This document shows, in pieces, positions 1-15,200 of a DNA stretch of 64,000 nt. A program made the translations under genes and the position numbers. Source of the DNA: Xestospongia bergquistia (Eukaryota > Porifera > Demospongiae > Haplosclerida > Petrosiidae); NCBI GenBank assembly GCA_963965975.1, contig OZ014411.1:870501-934500 (forward strand). The letters run 5' to 3'. Numbering within the stretch: the stretch's first letter is position 1; each line of letters begins with the position of its first letter. The notes beneath the pieces were generated by a model. It saw only the letters and a list, made by a program, of their open reading frames with translations, was not told the origin of the DNA and did no database searches.

Positions 1-121
1 TGAAGCAATGAAAATACATAGAAATTATCTTGAATTACATTGTATGAACATCAATAATATTCAATACATGTACATGTGAATATTTATATAACTTAAGTTG
101 AATACATAATATGTCGCTGAC

Positions 122-220
122 CTTGTCTGGAACATCCACTTGAACACCATGATCTAGAAATACTTGTACTACTTTATCATGACCATAGTAACATGCTATG
201 TATAATGATGTCTTGCCATC
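122..220 (-). CDS. Gene A exon 20: DG-type ankyrin repeat, last in window
   Basis: 33 residues starting DGKTSLYIACYYGHDK and ending VDVPDK. The GTCAG donor at 121-117 implies at least one more exon to the left of position 1. Confidence 0.84.
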
Positions 221-3200
221 CTAAACAACATATAATATTATTGTCACATGTTAGTACAAATTATGTAGAAAAAACATTACTAAGTGATAATACTAAAGAT
301 ATTTCACTCTCTGTTAAAGGAAAGTTCTACATGAAGTCATCAACATGATAGATGTAATAAAGGTGTAGAGTGTGTAGTTATGCACAATAATACACTACTA
401 TATACTCTATCAGTATAATATTATAGTACTTAGATTGATCTCTTTCTATGCTAAGAGACACTTAGGTAGAATTTAGTCCTTAGCATCCAACGTTTCTAAT
501 AAATGAATACTCTCAAATTATCATTGACAAATGAAAAGTAACCAAAACAATTTTGAAACACTGAATAATGTAGTTATGATAACGATTAAAGGAAAGACAC
601 AAGACTGAAGATAACAATTATGTATACACAAATCCATAAAGAAGTCCCAACATAGATAGCTGACCAGTGTACATCCTCTTAATTTAGTGTTTAAGTAGAA
701 ACAAAAGAAATAAAATTATTGGAAATTCTTAGTTATGAACAATATAGATTGAAGGACCCAGCTATTTATGAAGAGAATTTTGTATGAATTTGTGTGTATA
801 TATTCATCCACAACTGTTTAGTTTCCTTCAATTTGGTATAATAATTAATATAAGCAGATAACAATATTTATCTGAAATGTGGACATAGGATGTAAGGTGG
901 GATCTACTGTAAATGTGGATGGTCTCATAGCAATAATCTTTATCTTAGCTTTCTAGTCAAGGACAGACATAAAGTCAAAGCTATACAGATAATTAGAGAC
1001 ACTCCATATACATGTATGTAAGTGAGACAATAGGTTTTCTTAAAACACATTAAAAATTGAATCATTTATAACAATGTAGACTAATTTCTCAGAGATAGGT
1101 GACATATATAGAATGGTTTAAAAGGCATCAATAACTGTAAATTGTAAAGTAGAGTGAATTGAATTGAAAAATTGTAGTGCATTGTTGACATTTGCTTTTC
1201 CCGGCAGGTGGTAAATGTAGTACGACATGAAACAGCTTACCATGTTTGGCAGATCACTCCTAGCATTAGCCTTCAGTAGTTCTTTCACGATTTCACTGTA
1301 GCCTCCCTTTGATGCAGCATAGAGGGGAGTCTCGCCTTCCTATGTATATAAAGAGATAAATGTCCTGTGAGTAACATCACATTAAATAGTAAGTATAATC
1401 ATGTATATGGTACATTTAAACAGTAACAACATACACATGTAGTATGAAACAAAACTAAATTAACAATAACAAAATACATGTGTGTGTGTTTAATATCAAA
1501 GAAAAACTGTAAATGTACATGTGCAGGTTGTAGTAAATATGTTTATAGTAAAAGTACATGTACTTCTTACATTTAAGTAGATAATGATCAAAACATGTAC
1601 TACATGTAGACATGATAAAATGCTAGGTTTTTTAACTCTCAAAGCTATACATAACAAGAAGCAATTGTTTTAAAGCAAATATCCTTCTGAAAGAGTAGCT
1701 CCGATTATTTCAGGTAAACCAAGAGATTAATTTTCAAGGCTGGCTACCACAAGAAAATTGTCATTTTTGCTCAATACATTGAGTGTAATGTTACAGAGCA
1801 CACCCAGTGTCCCAGTCATAGCATTTCTTTCTGTCGGCCATTTAAGAATGATAATGCCTCTCTGAATTAAAAAGTGTTTATTTAAAAAAGTATTTAATTA
1901 TAATAGATGTATTACACTCTAACAAAAACAGACTAATCATTGCATAGTTGTCTTTTATAGAGTAAAATATCTGGAATCCTATTACATTCCTACAATGTAG
2001 TCATTATGAGACCTTAATAATTACTGGCTGTTATGAATCACTAATTGTAAGAAATATTCTCAAGAGATTAATTAAATGATATACATTGTCCTATCATAAA
2101 CTTACATTATTAACAATATCAATATTAGCTCCAGCTTTAATTAGAAGATCAGCAGTGTTATGATCACCTCTTAAACATACGTTGTATAATGATGTGTTAC
2201 CTTTCTGTATATAATAGAGAATAATAGAATAATAGAATGGTTTAGTTTTTGGGTTTAGTGGTCTTAGTTTTTAGGGTTTAGGCTTTAATGTTTAGGGTTT
2301 AGGATGCTTCTTGGTATAACTCATACTATGATGTAACATAGACATAGTATAAGTCACGCTAAGAACCAACCAAATTTGCTGTTTGTTTTTAAACACAACT
2401 TATTGTATCTAATAAAGCTGATGAATTCTCAATATTTTGTCAATTCATTTCTGTGCACTTTAGGAAGAAAACATGAAAAAATTCTATAATACCTACATAA
2501 TGTCTAATAGCTATTTCTGTATAATAACTTTTCATTGAAGTAATATTTGTTTTATTAATCTGAGATGTGTAACAAAAGCAGTATTTATATACCAGACTAT
2601 AGGTTCATCTATTTTTGTTATGTAAAAATATTAATAATATTTGGTACATGTACATGTTAATAATAATATAATTTAACATAAATAAATGATATGCCACTAA
2701 CTTTATCTGGAACATCCACTTCAATACCATGGCATTGAAATACTTCTACTACTTTATCATAACCTTCGCGACGTGCTATGTGCAATGGAATCTTGCCATC
2801 CTAAACAAAATACAAAATTATTGTCACATGATACCATGAACCAAATTGCAAAAGTATTACTATATACTAGAGAACATTCATATTTTTTTAGAATTATATC
2901 ATCATAGGTTATGTCTACCTAATAGAACGTTACATGTAACTGTGTTTAATAATAAACAACACTTCTAAACCTTAAATGTCAAACACTAAGTGATAGATTT
3001 ACTGCATATATAAATTATATTCAAAATACAACCACATCAACAGGTACATTATGGTATGGGACACAATGACTAGTCATTGTATGACACACTTCAACACATT
3101 CTAAAAGCACTGCAATACAGAGCCTTCCTACTAGAAATAACATTTACTATAGCAAATTCAGTTTATCTCAAAAATCCTTGTCAAAACAACTACTACCCCT

Positions 3201-6200
3201 CGAATCATGTTTCACAGATGTGTCAAACTTTGATAAATTCGTGATTAATAAAAGCCTTCAATATTATAAAAGCTTTAAATTATGCTAAAGAAAATGTATT
3301 GTTTTGCTATAAAGTGACTCTAACGGTAAAAATATTACAGAAAAATATAAGAGTTAATACTATTGTTATATGTAACAGGCAAGGAAAGGGTTTTCCTAAC
3401 ACCTGATATTTATTACAACTTATGAGTTTCAAGGTAAATGTTAATATAGTATTATTAGTAATAATAATAACAATAACTCTCTATAATAATGAACATTATT
3501 AATTAAAAATTTGTGTTGTATTAATTAACGTTAGATACAATTCAAAGAAATCACTTTCAATTCTTATGTGACTAAAGTAACTTCATTAACTTCTGTTGTG
3601 TAAACATGAATAACATATGTACATACACATATAAATACACAATCACTGACCTTGATTGGAACATCCATTTGAACACCATGGTCTAGTAATACTTGTACTA
3701 CATTACCGCAATTATTGTCACACGCTATGTAGATTGGAGTCTTGCCATACTAAACAACATATAATATTATTGTCACGTACTAGTATAAATTACTATGAAC
3801 ACAGATTAAATATTAATAAGTGATACTAGAAAACATTCTTCCTATCTTATATGCTGCATACTATGGTGTGGTTTATTTTATTGATCTATTCATGAACTAT
3901 AATCTATTTATTATACTCATATATTACTATGGCATTCTTATATAGTCTTCAATAGAAGACCAATGCTTATAATTATAGTGATTATAACAAGGGATGTGGT
4001 TTATTGTTATTAACTTGTAACAATATCTATTATTGTCTATTTACACTCCCATTATTTTATATACAAAGTGGCAAAGCAATTTAATCTGTTACAGTTTAAA
4101 AACAATTCTTAGTTATCTCTAAAATCTATTCTTAAAATTATCATAATTATGTTGAAGTTGTATGATGACTTTCCAAGTATGACAGTAAATTATAGGTACA
4201 TTAATATAGTGTATACCTCATCAGCAATGTTAATATTGGCTTGTTTAGTGAGTGATTCTCTCACACCTTCCAAATCACGTTTTATTACAGATTTGAGTAG
4301 AAGAGTGTCCTGTAGAAGATATCACAGTACATGGTTTATGTCCCCATAACATAACATAGTACTGATACAATATAATTCACTGAGCATTATATTACATCAT
4401 ACATTATATGTAACTGATTAATGAGTTATCATGTATACCTAAACAATAACCTTACTAATAGAGAATTTAATATTACTCAGATTGACTTATGTTGATTTTG
4501 TTAGCTTTTTCTCCTATCTTTAAAGTTAGTTTATCCAACCTGTATTACAGATTAAGTATAATATTTTACTTACAACTTTCACTGCCTCCAAGTTACTGGC
4601 TCCAGATTGTGTTAATAGCTTCATAATTTCATCTTTATCTACCCAGTAAGCAGCATGTAGGGGTCTTCTGCCATACTAAGTGATAAGTAAAACACAGAAA
4701 AAATTATGAAATATCAAGTTAGACTATATAATTTGTCACACACAATTGTTTTGTCATAATTATACTGTCTTGTTTGCTGAATAATTCAGAAATACAAGTT
4801 GTATGAGCTGTTTTACCAGACATTGAATAAGTTAATTTTAATTGGTTGTATAATATATTTTGTCAAATCAAATAATAAAACTAATAACTTTTGTAGCTCT
4901 ATTCATAGGTGAGGATATGCTATGTGTTTAGAGAACAAAGGTCTGTATTCTGATGAAATTGCTGAATTGTGAATATATGTGTACTTTACAAAGAAAAGTG
5001 CATTGAAATAAAAGATCCTTTAATACCTTCATAATAAATGAGAGTTTTGTCTATATAAAATACCTTTTGTAATTATAACAATAACAATGTTGATATACTA
5101 TGATAACAACCATATCTGAACAATACCATAAACAGAGATCAAGTCAATTTTCAAAGTAGTCAAAGTAACTTCCATTGCATAAACATCAATAATATTCAGT
5201 ACATGTACATGTCAATATTTACATAACTTAACAAGAATACATGATATGTCACTGACCTTGTCTGGAACATCCACTTGAACACCATGGTCAAGTAATACTT
5301 GTACTACTTTAACATGACCTTTGAAACATGCTATAAACAATGGAGTCCTGCCATCCTAAAAACAGAAAATATTACTGTCGCATACTAGCACAAATTATAT
5401 ATACAAAGTGATACTAGAGAACATTCATACTCTGTTAGAGTTAGATTACCATAGATTATGCTTGCCTAATATTAATTATATGTAACTGTGGTTAATACTA
5501 AATCATACCTCTAAACTATATATGTCAAACACTAAGTTATAGCCTCATTGCATATATAAGGTATAAAATACTGTAGATTGGGGAGCTTTCGGGTTACAAA
5601 AGTTTCATGTAAAAAATTAACATGTTTAAAAAATTTCAAACACAACAGGTGTGTATAAAAATTTATTAACCCCTAATATTTTGCCATGCGCAACATGTGA
5701 GCACTATGGAAGAGAATGGTATTGATTATTTTATTCAAGGCTGTCACATTTATACTTATAGAAAAGAAAGATGAGACTACAGTAACATCATGATGACTAA
5801 GCGTATTGGCCAATTTTAGGTATTATAGTAGAGGCATCAACAAGAACATTGCAGTATGTGTAGATTTTACTGAGAGAAATATAGAACATATTCATTTTAA
5901 CCATTGTAACATGCCATATATAATAGTCTTGCCATCCTAAACATAATATAATATTATTGTCATGTACTAGTACAAACTATAATTATGACAAGTCATTTAT
6001 AAGACACTTAACACATTCCAAAAATACAATAACACATTCATTTGTGACCAAGTAGCTTCGTTAACTTCTGTGGTGTTACATAACCTAATAGGAATACATG
6101 ATATGTTACTGACATTGTCTGGAACATCCACTTGAACACCATGATCTAGTAATACTTGTACTACTTTATCATGACCATTGTAACATGCTATGTATATTGG

Positions 6201-9200
6201 AGTCTTGCCATCCTAAACAACATATAATATAATTGTCACACACTAGTACAACTTATATAGCAAAAGTATTAATAAGTGATACTAGAAAACAATCATACTC
6301 TGTTAGAGTTACATCATCATAGGTCATATCTAACTAATAGAACACTACATGTAACTGTAGCTAATATTAAACCACACATTTAAACTTTAAATATCAAGCA
6401 CTAAGTGATAGCATTAATGCAAATATTTTGATTTCCGAATACAATCATATCAAGGAGTGGTTTGTAGCATGGACATTATTAGTAGCCTTTTATAAGATAC
6501 TTAAAACATTTCATGAACACGTTAATACATTCATTTGCGACCAATGTAGCTTCATTAGCTTCTGTGTGCTACATAACTTAACATGAATACATGATATGTT
6601 ACTGACTTTGTCTGGAACATCCACTTGAACACCATGATCTAGTAATACTTGTACTACTTTATCATGACCTTTGTCACATGCTATGTATAATGGAGTCTTG
6701 CCATCCTAAACAACATAAATAATTATTGTCACATATTAGCACAAACTATCTAGAACATATTACTAATTAAAACTACATTCATACTCTGTTAAAGTTACAT
6801 CATCCTAGTAATGTTTAACTATTAGAAAATTACATATAAGTGGCTACATCATGTAGTGTGATTTGTTTAAATGAACTTTTCACGCAGAGTGGTCACTTTA
6901 CAATAATCACTTATAATTATGACATTCTTCCATAGAAGACTAGTACTCATAAATTACAGTAAACACAACAAGGGGTGTGGTTTATTGTCTTTGATTTGTA
7001 ATCATATCTTAGTTAAGTGTATACATCCACTCTTGACATTACCATATGAAAATGTAATTCGAGAAATTATTTGAAATTTTACAGTAAAGTATAGGTACAT
7101 GAACATAGTGTATACCTCATTAGCAATGTTAATATTGGCTTGTTTAGTGAGTGATTCTCTCACACCTTCCAAATCACCTTGTTCTGCAGAATCCAATAGG
7201 AGAGTGTCCTGTAGAAGAGATCATAGTACATGATTTGTATCCACATAACATAACATAGTACTGATACAACATTATATTACATCATATGGTAAACATAAAT
7301 GATTAATGAGTTATAATGTATACTTAAACAACAGTATTAACATTTCCATGCTCTCTTCACATTAAGAATAATTGTAGTTTAGTGGAATTTCAATTATGAC
7401 AACATCATCAACCTAATTTGGGAATGTATTTGCAAATTTTTTAATAAGTTCTAATGAAGCTTTTTATTGCTCATTGTGGCTATTTCTTTTTTGTTAATCT
7501 TACTTTTACTATTAAAGGTATATTTAACAGTTTTTAAAGTTTTCTGCTTATGCTGGAGAATGCTTACATTAGGGTTTTCAACAATATGCAAAGTATGCGT
7601 GACATTAGTCCTGGTGAACTGAAAAGAATATCATTCACCTTGTATATCATTTGTAGATAGATAGCTCACTAGGTTGACTAAAATATGAACTTGCAAGGTG
7701 TTTGAATAGTACAAACAATCTCTAACTCTTTCATAGTCAAAGATATAGCACTGACTTAGTGTTCAAACTCTAGAGTGTAATAAAGGATTTAATATTGTTT
7801 TGATTGCCTTATGCTAATATTGTTAACTTTGTCTTCTCTCTATAAAATTAGTTTACTTAACAATTCTCTTCTGATTTAATATCATATTATACTTACAACT
7901 TTCACTGCCTCCAAATTACTGGCTCCTGATTCTGTCAACAATTTGATGATGTTATCTTCATCAAACCAGTAGGCAGCATGTAGTGGTGTTCTACCATACT
8001 AAATAATAAGTAATACAAAAAACAAATTACAAAACATTGAGTGAGTCTTTACAAACTGTTACACACTATTGTCTTGTATACATTATGTTGTCCTGTTTAG
8101 TTCAGAAATATATGCAAGTATTCAATGTTTTTGTCAAGATTAGCGGATATTTCACTAAAGATTGCTAAAAAATTTATATTATTTGATTATATAGGATACA
8201 TATCAAATCAAGCAATAAAATAATATCTCATGTATCTCTGGCCATGTATATTTATACCAAAATAATTTCTAAAAACTGATTTTATGAGATAATTAAAACC
8301 ACTAAATCCTAAATCCTAAAATTTAGCAATTCAAAGGGAAGAATTTGTTATTTGTTTAAATATTACAGTTTGCAATCAAACAAAATTGCTGAATTCTTTA
8401 TATTCAATTTTGTGCGCTATAGAAAACAAAGTACATGAAATTAAAAGATTCTTACATAATAACTAATAGCTGTATCTGTATGTGATAACTTTCATAATAA
8501 TTATGAAATGGTATAAGAAAATTTAGCAGATTTCAACTATTGTTGAGTAATGACAACACACAGAGACAGTTTTGTCAATTTCCTAAGAGGCCAAAGTTAC
8601 TTCCATTAAATAAACATCCATAATATCCAGCACTTGTAGATGTTAGTACTTACATAACTTAACACAAATACATGATATGTCACTGACCTTGTCTGGAACA
8701 TCCACTTGAACACCATGATCTAGAAATACTTTTACTACTTTATTATGACCACAGTAACATGCTATGTACAATGGAGTCTCACCATCCTAAACAACATATA
8801 ATATCATTGCTATATATACTAGAATGAATTATATACAAACATATTACTAAATGATACTATAAAATATTCATACTCTGTGGGACTTACATCATCACATAGG
8901 TTATCTCTACCTAGTATACAATCACATATACCTGTCTAATAAGTGTATATAATACTCAACCATACCCACACACTTTCAATGTAAACTATAGTATTACTGC
9001 ACTTATAAGGCATAAGTATGTACATTATGACCAATCATTACAAATTTAACAACAATGATGCTTCAAATACATCTTTTGTTAATAAGCACAGTGGCTATTA
9101 TAAAAAAATCTCAAGATGATAAGTCATAATTTGTTAAAAATATTTGAAAGCCTAAGGGATAAAGGGATCAAAAGAGCAGTTAACAATGTATTTGTGGCAT

Positions 9201-12200
9201 GTACAAGTAAGGGTAAGACAAAATGTTCCAAATGCCTGCATGTTTCACTTTTCAACCAGGTTAAAAATGGTTTAAAGTTACATGTTAATAATAATCAAGG
9301 TATTTATTGTAATAGAAATATAATAATTATCATAATCAAAGGAGCAATACAGTTGTACATTAGACAACTTACTTCATTTGCTAGATGAATATTAGCATTA
9401 GCCTTCAGTAATTCTTTCACAATTTCACTGTAGCCTTCCTTTGATGCAACATAGAGAGAAGTCTCATCATACTGTATATATGTAGAGATAAATGTGATGC
9501 GAGTAACATTAAGTTGTCAGTATAATCATGTATAATTATGTTACATCTACAACGTATACATGTAGTATGACAGAAAATAGCATTTAAAAACTAAATTAAC
9601 AATAACATAATACATGTGTGTTTGTTTAATATCAATAGAAAACTGGTATACATGTAAATATACATGTATAGGTTGTAGTAAATATGTGTATAGTAAAAGT
9701 ACATGTACTTGTCACATTTAAGTGGATAATGATCAAACTATGTACTATATGTAGATGTGTATAGTATGATAAAATGTCAGGTTATTTAAATTAGGAATGT
9801 TGTATCAAGGTTTGACATGTCTCAAAGCTTAATGTAACGAGAACCAATGTTTTAAGTAGAATCTATCTCCATTAAGCTGAACTACAAGCCTAGGACCAAC
9901 TCTCAAGACTGGCTACCACAAAAAATAGTCTTTTTTTTCAAGTTCCTTCATTTAATTACATTAGACAAAATTGTAAGAAATAAACTTCTTTCCAAAGTTA
10001 ATTACTGGTGAGGCAAATCAAATTGTATTTTCAAATTTTGTGGTTATTAGGGTTGTGGTCATATGTTAGTCTCGTCAAAAGACACCCACTCACTAACACA
10101 AAAAAATTGTCTGGCACACTTGAATGTTAATCACATGGCTTTAACAAAACTGCTTCTTTATTAAGGTGGAATATAGTTGATATCTGTGATAGCTATTCAT
10201 TGTTCAGAGAGAACAGCAAAGCAAGTAAAGAGATTTTCCTTCTACAGCAGTTGGTAAACACATTAAAAAAATTCCTGCTATGTGTGCTTTAGCTTCAAAT
10301 TGCTAAACAGCTACTATTTCACTTACTTTGGCTCTAAGTAGCCAAACACAGAAATACAAAGCAAATTACTTGCTTAAGTAATTATAGCACTTGAAACAGA
10401 AACCTGTAGACTCGGATGATCCATTGTCTTAATGTTGAGCAAAAACATTTCAGTGGTATTAAATAGATGATGTCACATGAAAGTGATATCTCAATTTTTG
10501 ACTCAAAATTTAATCTGGCTTAATAAAAGCATCTGGTACCCAGTGAATATACTGTGTTAGATTAGGAACAAGAGTACTTCCCTACATTCCATATATTCTG
10601 CTAGTTTACCTCCTTTGCCTGTTGGCTAAGGAGAGGTATCTTGTTAGATTGAACATATGCAAACATATGTGTCCTTGTCTGACCAAAAATGGAATTATCA
10701 CATTAAAAATTCTGAAAGAAAACTTACTTATAAACAGTTGCTATGAAGCCATCTTAAAATGAGAGTCTACATAACATCATATACAGGAAGGACAAACATC
10801 ACACTTCGTGCTTATTTATAGGTACATAAGCTTCCTCTTAAAGATGGCTGCATAGCACCCATTTATACACAAGTGTATGTTCAATTCCTCTTTTGCATGC
10901 TTGGTCACATATGAACTAGTATAGCAAATTGATTTGTTAAACAGTAAAATATTAAGTAGAAATATTTAAAGGAGCAAACAGAGAAAGACTTTTGTTTAAT
11001 CATAGGACATATTTCCATGTTGTTACATTCATTTCTCCAACTAAATTGTTGATCATCTCAATCTGACATATCCAAACGATATAATATAATTCAATAAAAA
11101 CGTAATATTATAATATGAGGATGCAGAACTACACACAAACATTAACATGTTATGTATTTCTCATAGAGAAGTATATTTTAGTGGGTGACAGGGTTTCATT
11201 TAGAAAAATGGACAAGGGGGGGGGGGTAAAATAATACTTAGAGAAAGTTTAGGGGGGCAAAGGGACTGCATATGACAGCACACCTCTAGGGGAGTCTGGA
11301 GGTATGCCCACCAGAAAATTTTTGAATTTTAGACCCTCTGAGATCGCTTCTGGCACATTTTCAGACCATTTGTGGTTTTCAAATGACATGGAAGAGAAAG
11401 GGTAGAATAGCTGTTACGTTAAAAACTGTACATTCTCCTTGTGTTTAGCCTAAGATTATCTTATGCTGTATATTCCTTGTGTTAAGTTTCAGTTCTGTAT
11501 TCATTACATCCAATTACCACTTTGAAAAAAATGGCTAACCTAATTTCCAAGGGGGGCAAATGCCACCCCACACCCCCCTCCTTAATGAAACCCTGGGTGA
11601 TAATTGAATAGTTTAAATATAACTTTCAATGTTTGAAGCATTTGGCTAACTTAATTTGATTTGTTTGTAGATGGGACAAAGCACATCCACTATCTCACCA
11701 ATGGTAATAATTCGATTACAAGTTCTATATAGATTTTATAAGAACTTAACTGATAACATAATGTAATAATCTTTATTATTAATAACTGTAGCACTATAGT
11801 ATATTCATATCTTTTTAAGAAATCATTTGACAATGTTATTTACTACTTATATCTATGTACTCTAGATCTCTGTAATGACAACATTTGTATATTTAAGTAT
11901 TTTAAAATAAAACTTAAATCATTTCATCTCTAAGTATTCATTTTTAAAATTAAAATGTGGTAATTTAATTTGCTGAACTATTTAAAGATTTACTATAGGT
12001 ACATTAAAAAATTGTATACCTCATTAGCAAAGTTTATATTGGCTTGTTTGGTGAGTGATTTTCTCACACCTTCCAAATCACACTGTTCTGCAGATTCCAA
12101 TAGGAGAGTATCCTGTAGAAGAGATCACAGTATATGATTTATGTCCATACAACATAACATAGTACTAATACAATATAATTCAACGAACATTATATTATAT

Positions 12201-15200
12201 CATACATTATATGTAACTAATTAATGAGTAATGATGTATACCCAACAATGGTATGATCATTACTAATGCTTTGTCTCCTATCTTTAAAGTTAGTATGATC
12301 AACTTTTCTTTTTGATTAAATATCACATTTACTTACAACTTTCATTGCTTCCAAGTTACCAGCATCTCCTGACTTACTCAACAATTTGACAATGTCATCA
12401 TTAATTTCCCAGTAGGCAGCTTGTAGGGGAGTTCTGCCATACTAAATAATAAGAAAGACACAATGGTAATCAAGACATATATTAAATATTTAATAATATT
12501 CAGTACAATAACTAGAAACAATAATAACAACTCTCCATAATTATGATTATGGCATTTAAAAGCTGTACTGATATATTATGATTGTAACCATAGCTTAACA
12601 GTGGTAATACAAAGAAATCATCTTATGTCAATTTTCTAATTGGTCAAAGTGACTTCCATTCTATAAACATCAATAATATTCAGTACATGTACATGTCAGT
12701 ATTTACATAACTTAACATGAATACATGATATGTCACTGACCTTGTCTGGAACATCTACTTGAACACCATGATCTAGTAATACTTGTACTATTTTAATAAA
12801 ACCACAGTAACATGCTATGTGTAATGGAGTTATGCCATCCTAAACAACATATAATATTATTGTCACATACTAGTACAAAATACTATGTATATAGGAAAGT
12901 ATTACTAAGTGATATTACTAAAACAATTCACTCTCTGTTAGAGGAAAGTTCTTATCTTCATGACATGTAGAAAATGATAAGGCAGATTTGTCAGTTTAAT
13001 AACTTCTTAATCTGTTATTTAACAAAAATGACTGTGATAGTAAGTCATAACTATAACATTGATATTATGCTATAGACATATTTAATTTTGATAAATCATG
13101 TATTAGTATTATGTTATAAAGAAGTCAGTTTGACTCTGACCTTATATTAGACTATCTATGATATTATTTGTGTACAATTTAACATGTTTCATTGTTATCT
13201 AGCTGTGACATTATGTAATGTTTGATTGTCTGTTTGTCAGTATTTTTTTATAAAACTACAGGGATTTCCTTATGATAAGTTGAAAGATATGCATGTTACC
13301 AGGCAGATCAAGTTTTCATGAATTAGCAAGGATGAGCTAATTAAAGAATTGCTCACGGAGGACCTGAACTCTCATAAAAAGAAAAACAATAGCACAACAC
13401 AACTCTTGAAGATGCAGGAGAAACAAACTGAGATGCTAAGGGAGTCTTGATTCGAAATCAGTCCAGGAAGACATAGAGGAGCTCAAGAGGAGTTTATTAC
13501 CCACAACAGGAAACTTAGTAAAAATGAGGTTATTAACCCCAGCCACCCAGTGTTCTAAGACCTACTGTAAAACAGACATGTAAGGAAATGTCCAGTGTTG
13601 TTTTTGTAAGAAATGGGACACATATTTGCTAGATGTCTTCAAAGACCTATCTATAATGAAAAGGTTAAAGCTAGACCTCTCCTGGTCCAATATGGTTAAA
13701 GTGGCTGTTGTTCTTACTGTACCAGTAGATGTCCTTGATGTTAATGACTTTCAAGTTTACCAATATAGACATACTAGTGGTATTGGCTCAGGCTCAAAAG
13801 CTGCAAATGGAAAGTGCTTGGATTAGACATCAGGAAGACACAAATAGAAAAGGAGTGGAAGCTGACAGGACAATGACAGTTCTCTAGAGGATGTGACTCT
13901 TGAAAATGAAATTATCTCAATTTATAATTCTATAGGTGCTGATGCTTAACAGTAATCTGACATCTCATTAGGGAGAATCAGGATGCTGGCATCAAATTTT
14001 TAAAGTCAAAATCATTCAGCTGAACTCAGAGTAAATAGATGTCAATGGGGATAACATGTGCCAAGTGGAAAAAGGTCTTTCGACAATGGGTTGGCATGAC
14101 CAGTTGATCACTGGAGAATAAATCTCTTTCTTTAATCTTCTTGGAATGCCACTGCTGATAAAGGAAGTTGTTAACAATTTCCTTTATCATCTATATCTTC
14201 CTCATCACTGGTGATGCAAGAAGAGCAAAGACAGAGATCTACATTCCTGTGATCAACTAGTCATGTCAACTAAATGTCAAAGACTATTTTCCACCTAGCA
14301 CATAATGTCCCCATTGCCTGCCATTTAGAAATCAACAAGATGCAAGATAGAATCTTCAGTAGGTACTATTCCAAGACGAGACAAGTTATTGTCATAGCTG
14401 CCAAGTCTGTCAGAGATGCCAAAAAAGAAGACTTAAAGCACATACACTTCTAATGCCTTTACTTAATACTCCCTTCCAGTGAATTGTCCTCTTCCTTATA
14501 GTAAAATGTAACAATAACATCCTCATCGTATGAGAAAAGGTAAAATGGGATGAAGTAATGTAATGGTTAATGGAATTGATTATAATTCATTACAGTTTTA
14601 CAGTAATAGTAATTAAGTAATAAATGTCGATTAAATATTGCAACAATTATTGTAATTGTACTTGATTACATTAACTTAGCAATTGTACTTAACTACAGTT
14701 ACATCAATTACATGGAAATCCCACCCTCCATTATCAATATAATATTATATATTATACTCATGTTAATTGTTAAACTTTGTTTCTAGAATTAAGACCCTTT
14801 TATTTAGCATTATTCCAATGTCATTTATTACATCATTTACAATGTTCTATTTTATTAAAAAACCTTAACAACAATGACTTTCTTGAAACTTGACTCCATT
14901 ATATGTAATTGTATATTTATTGCCATGTAATTATATGTACATTTCTATACTCTGTCTGAGTTGAAAAGAGCCGCTATTAAAAAAGGTGTTTCGTGAATGG
15001 AATGTAAGATGAGATGAGGTATTTTCTCTCCTATTGCATGCAATTAAAGCACTGAAGTTCATTTTATTTTTAATCATTATTTGTTCACATGCATGTCTTA
15101 TGAACACTCAACGTTTTCAGTTGTGTTCATGAAGATGCCAAAGGGAAAGAGACTAATGTCACAAAGTAGGATGTGGCAAATGTCTATGACTATTTCGAGG

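Larger units (their letters stand above)
9472..12019. other. Gene A intron, about 2.5 kb, repeat-bearing
   Basis: No ankyrin exon was found. The part nearest 9540-9920 resembles the intron after 1241-1339. It contains the inverted-repeat element at 10727-10872 and the MITE at 11189-11595; the remainder shows nothing recognisable. Confidence 0.6.

Noticed and set aside
7002-7196. 64-codon minus-strand frame as a separate small gene
   Set aside because: Its first 27 residues are the DTLLL-type exon at 7116-7208; the rest is intron read-through past the GTATAC donor.
9116-9388. 90-codon plus-strand frame overlapping gene A exon 7
   Set aside because: Runs antisense into a confident ankyrin exon, ends in Ile-rich low complexity, and has no recognisable motif.
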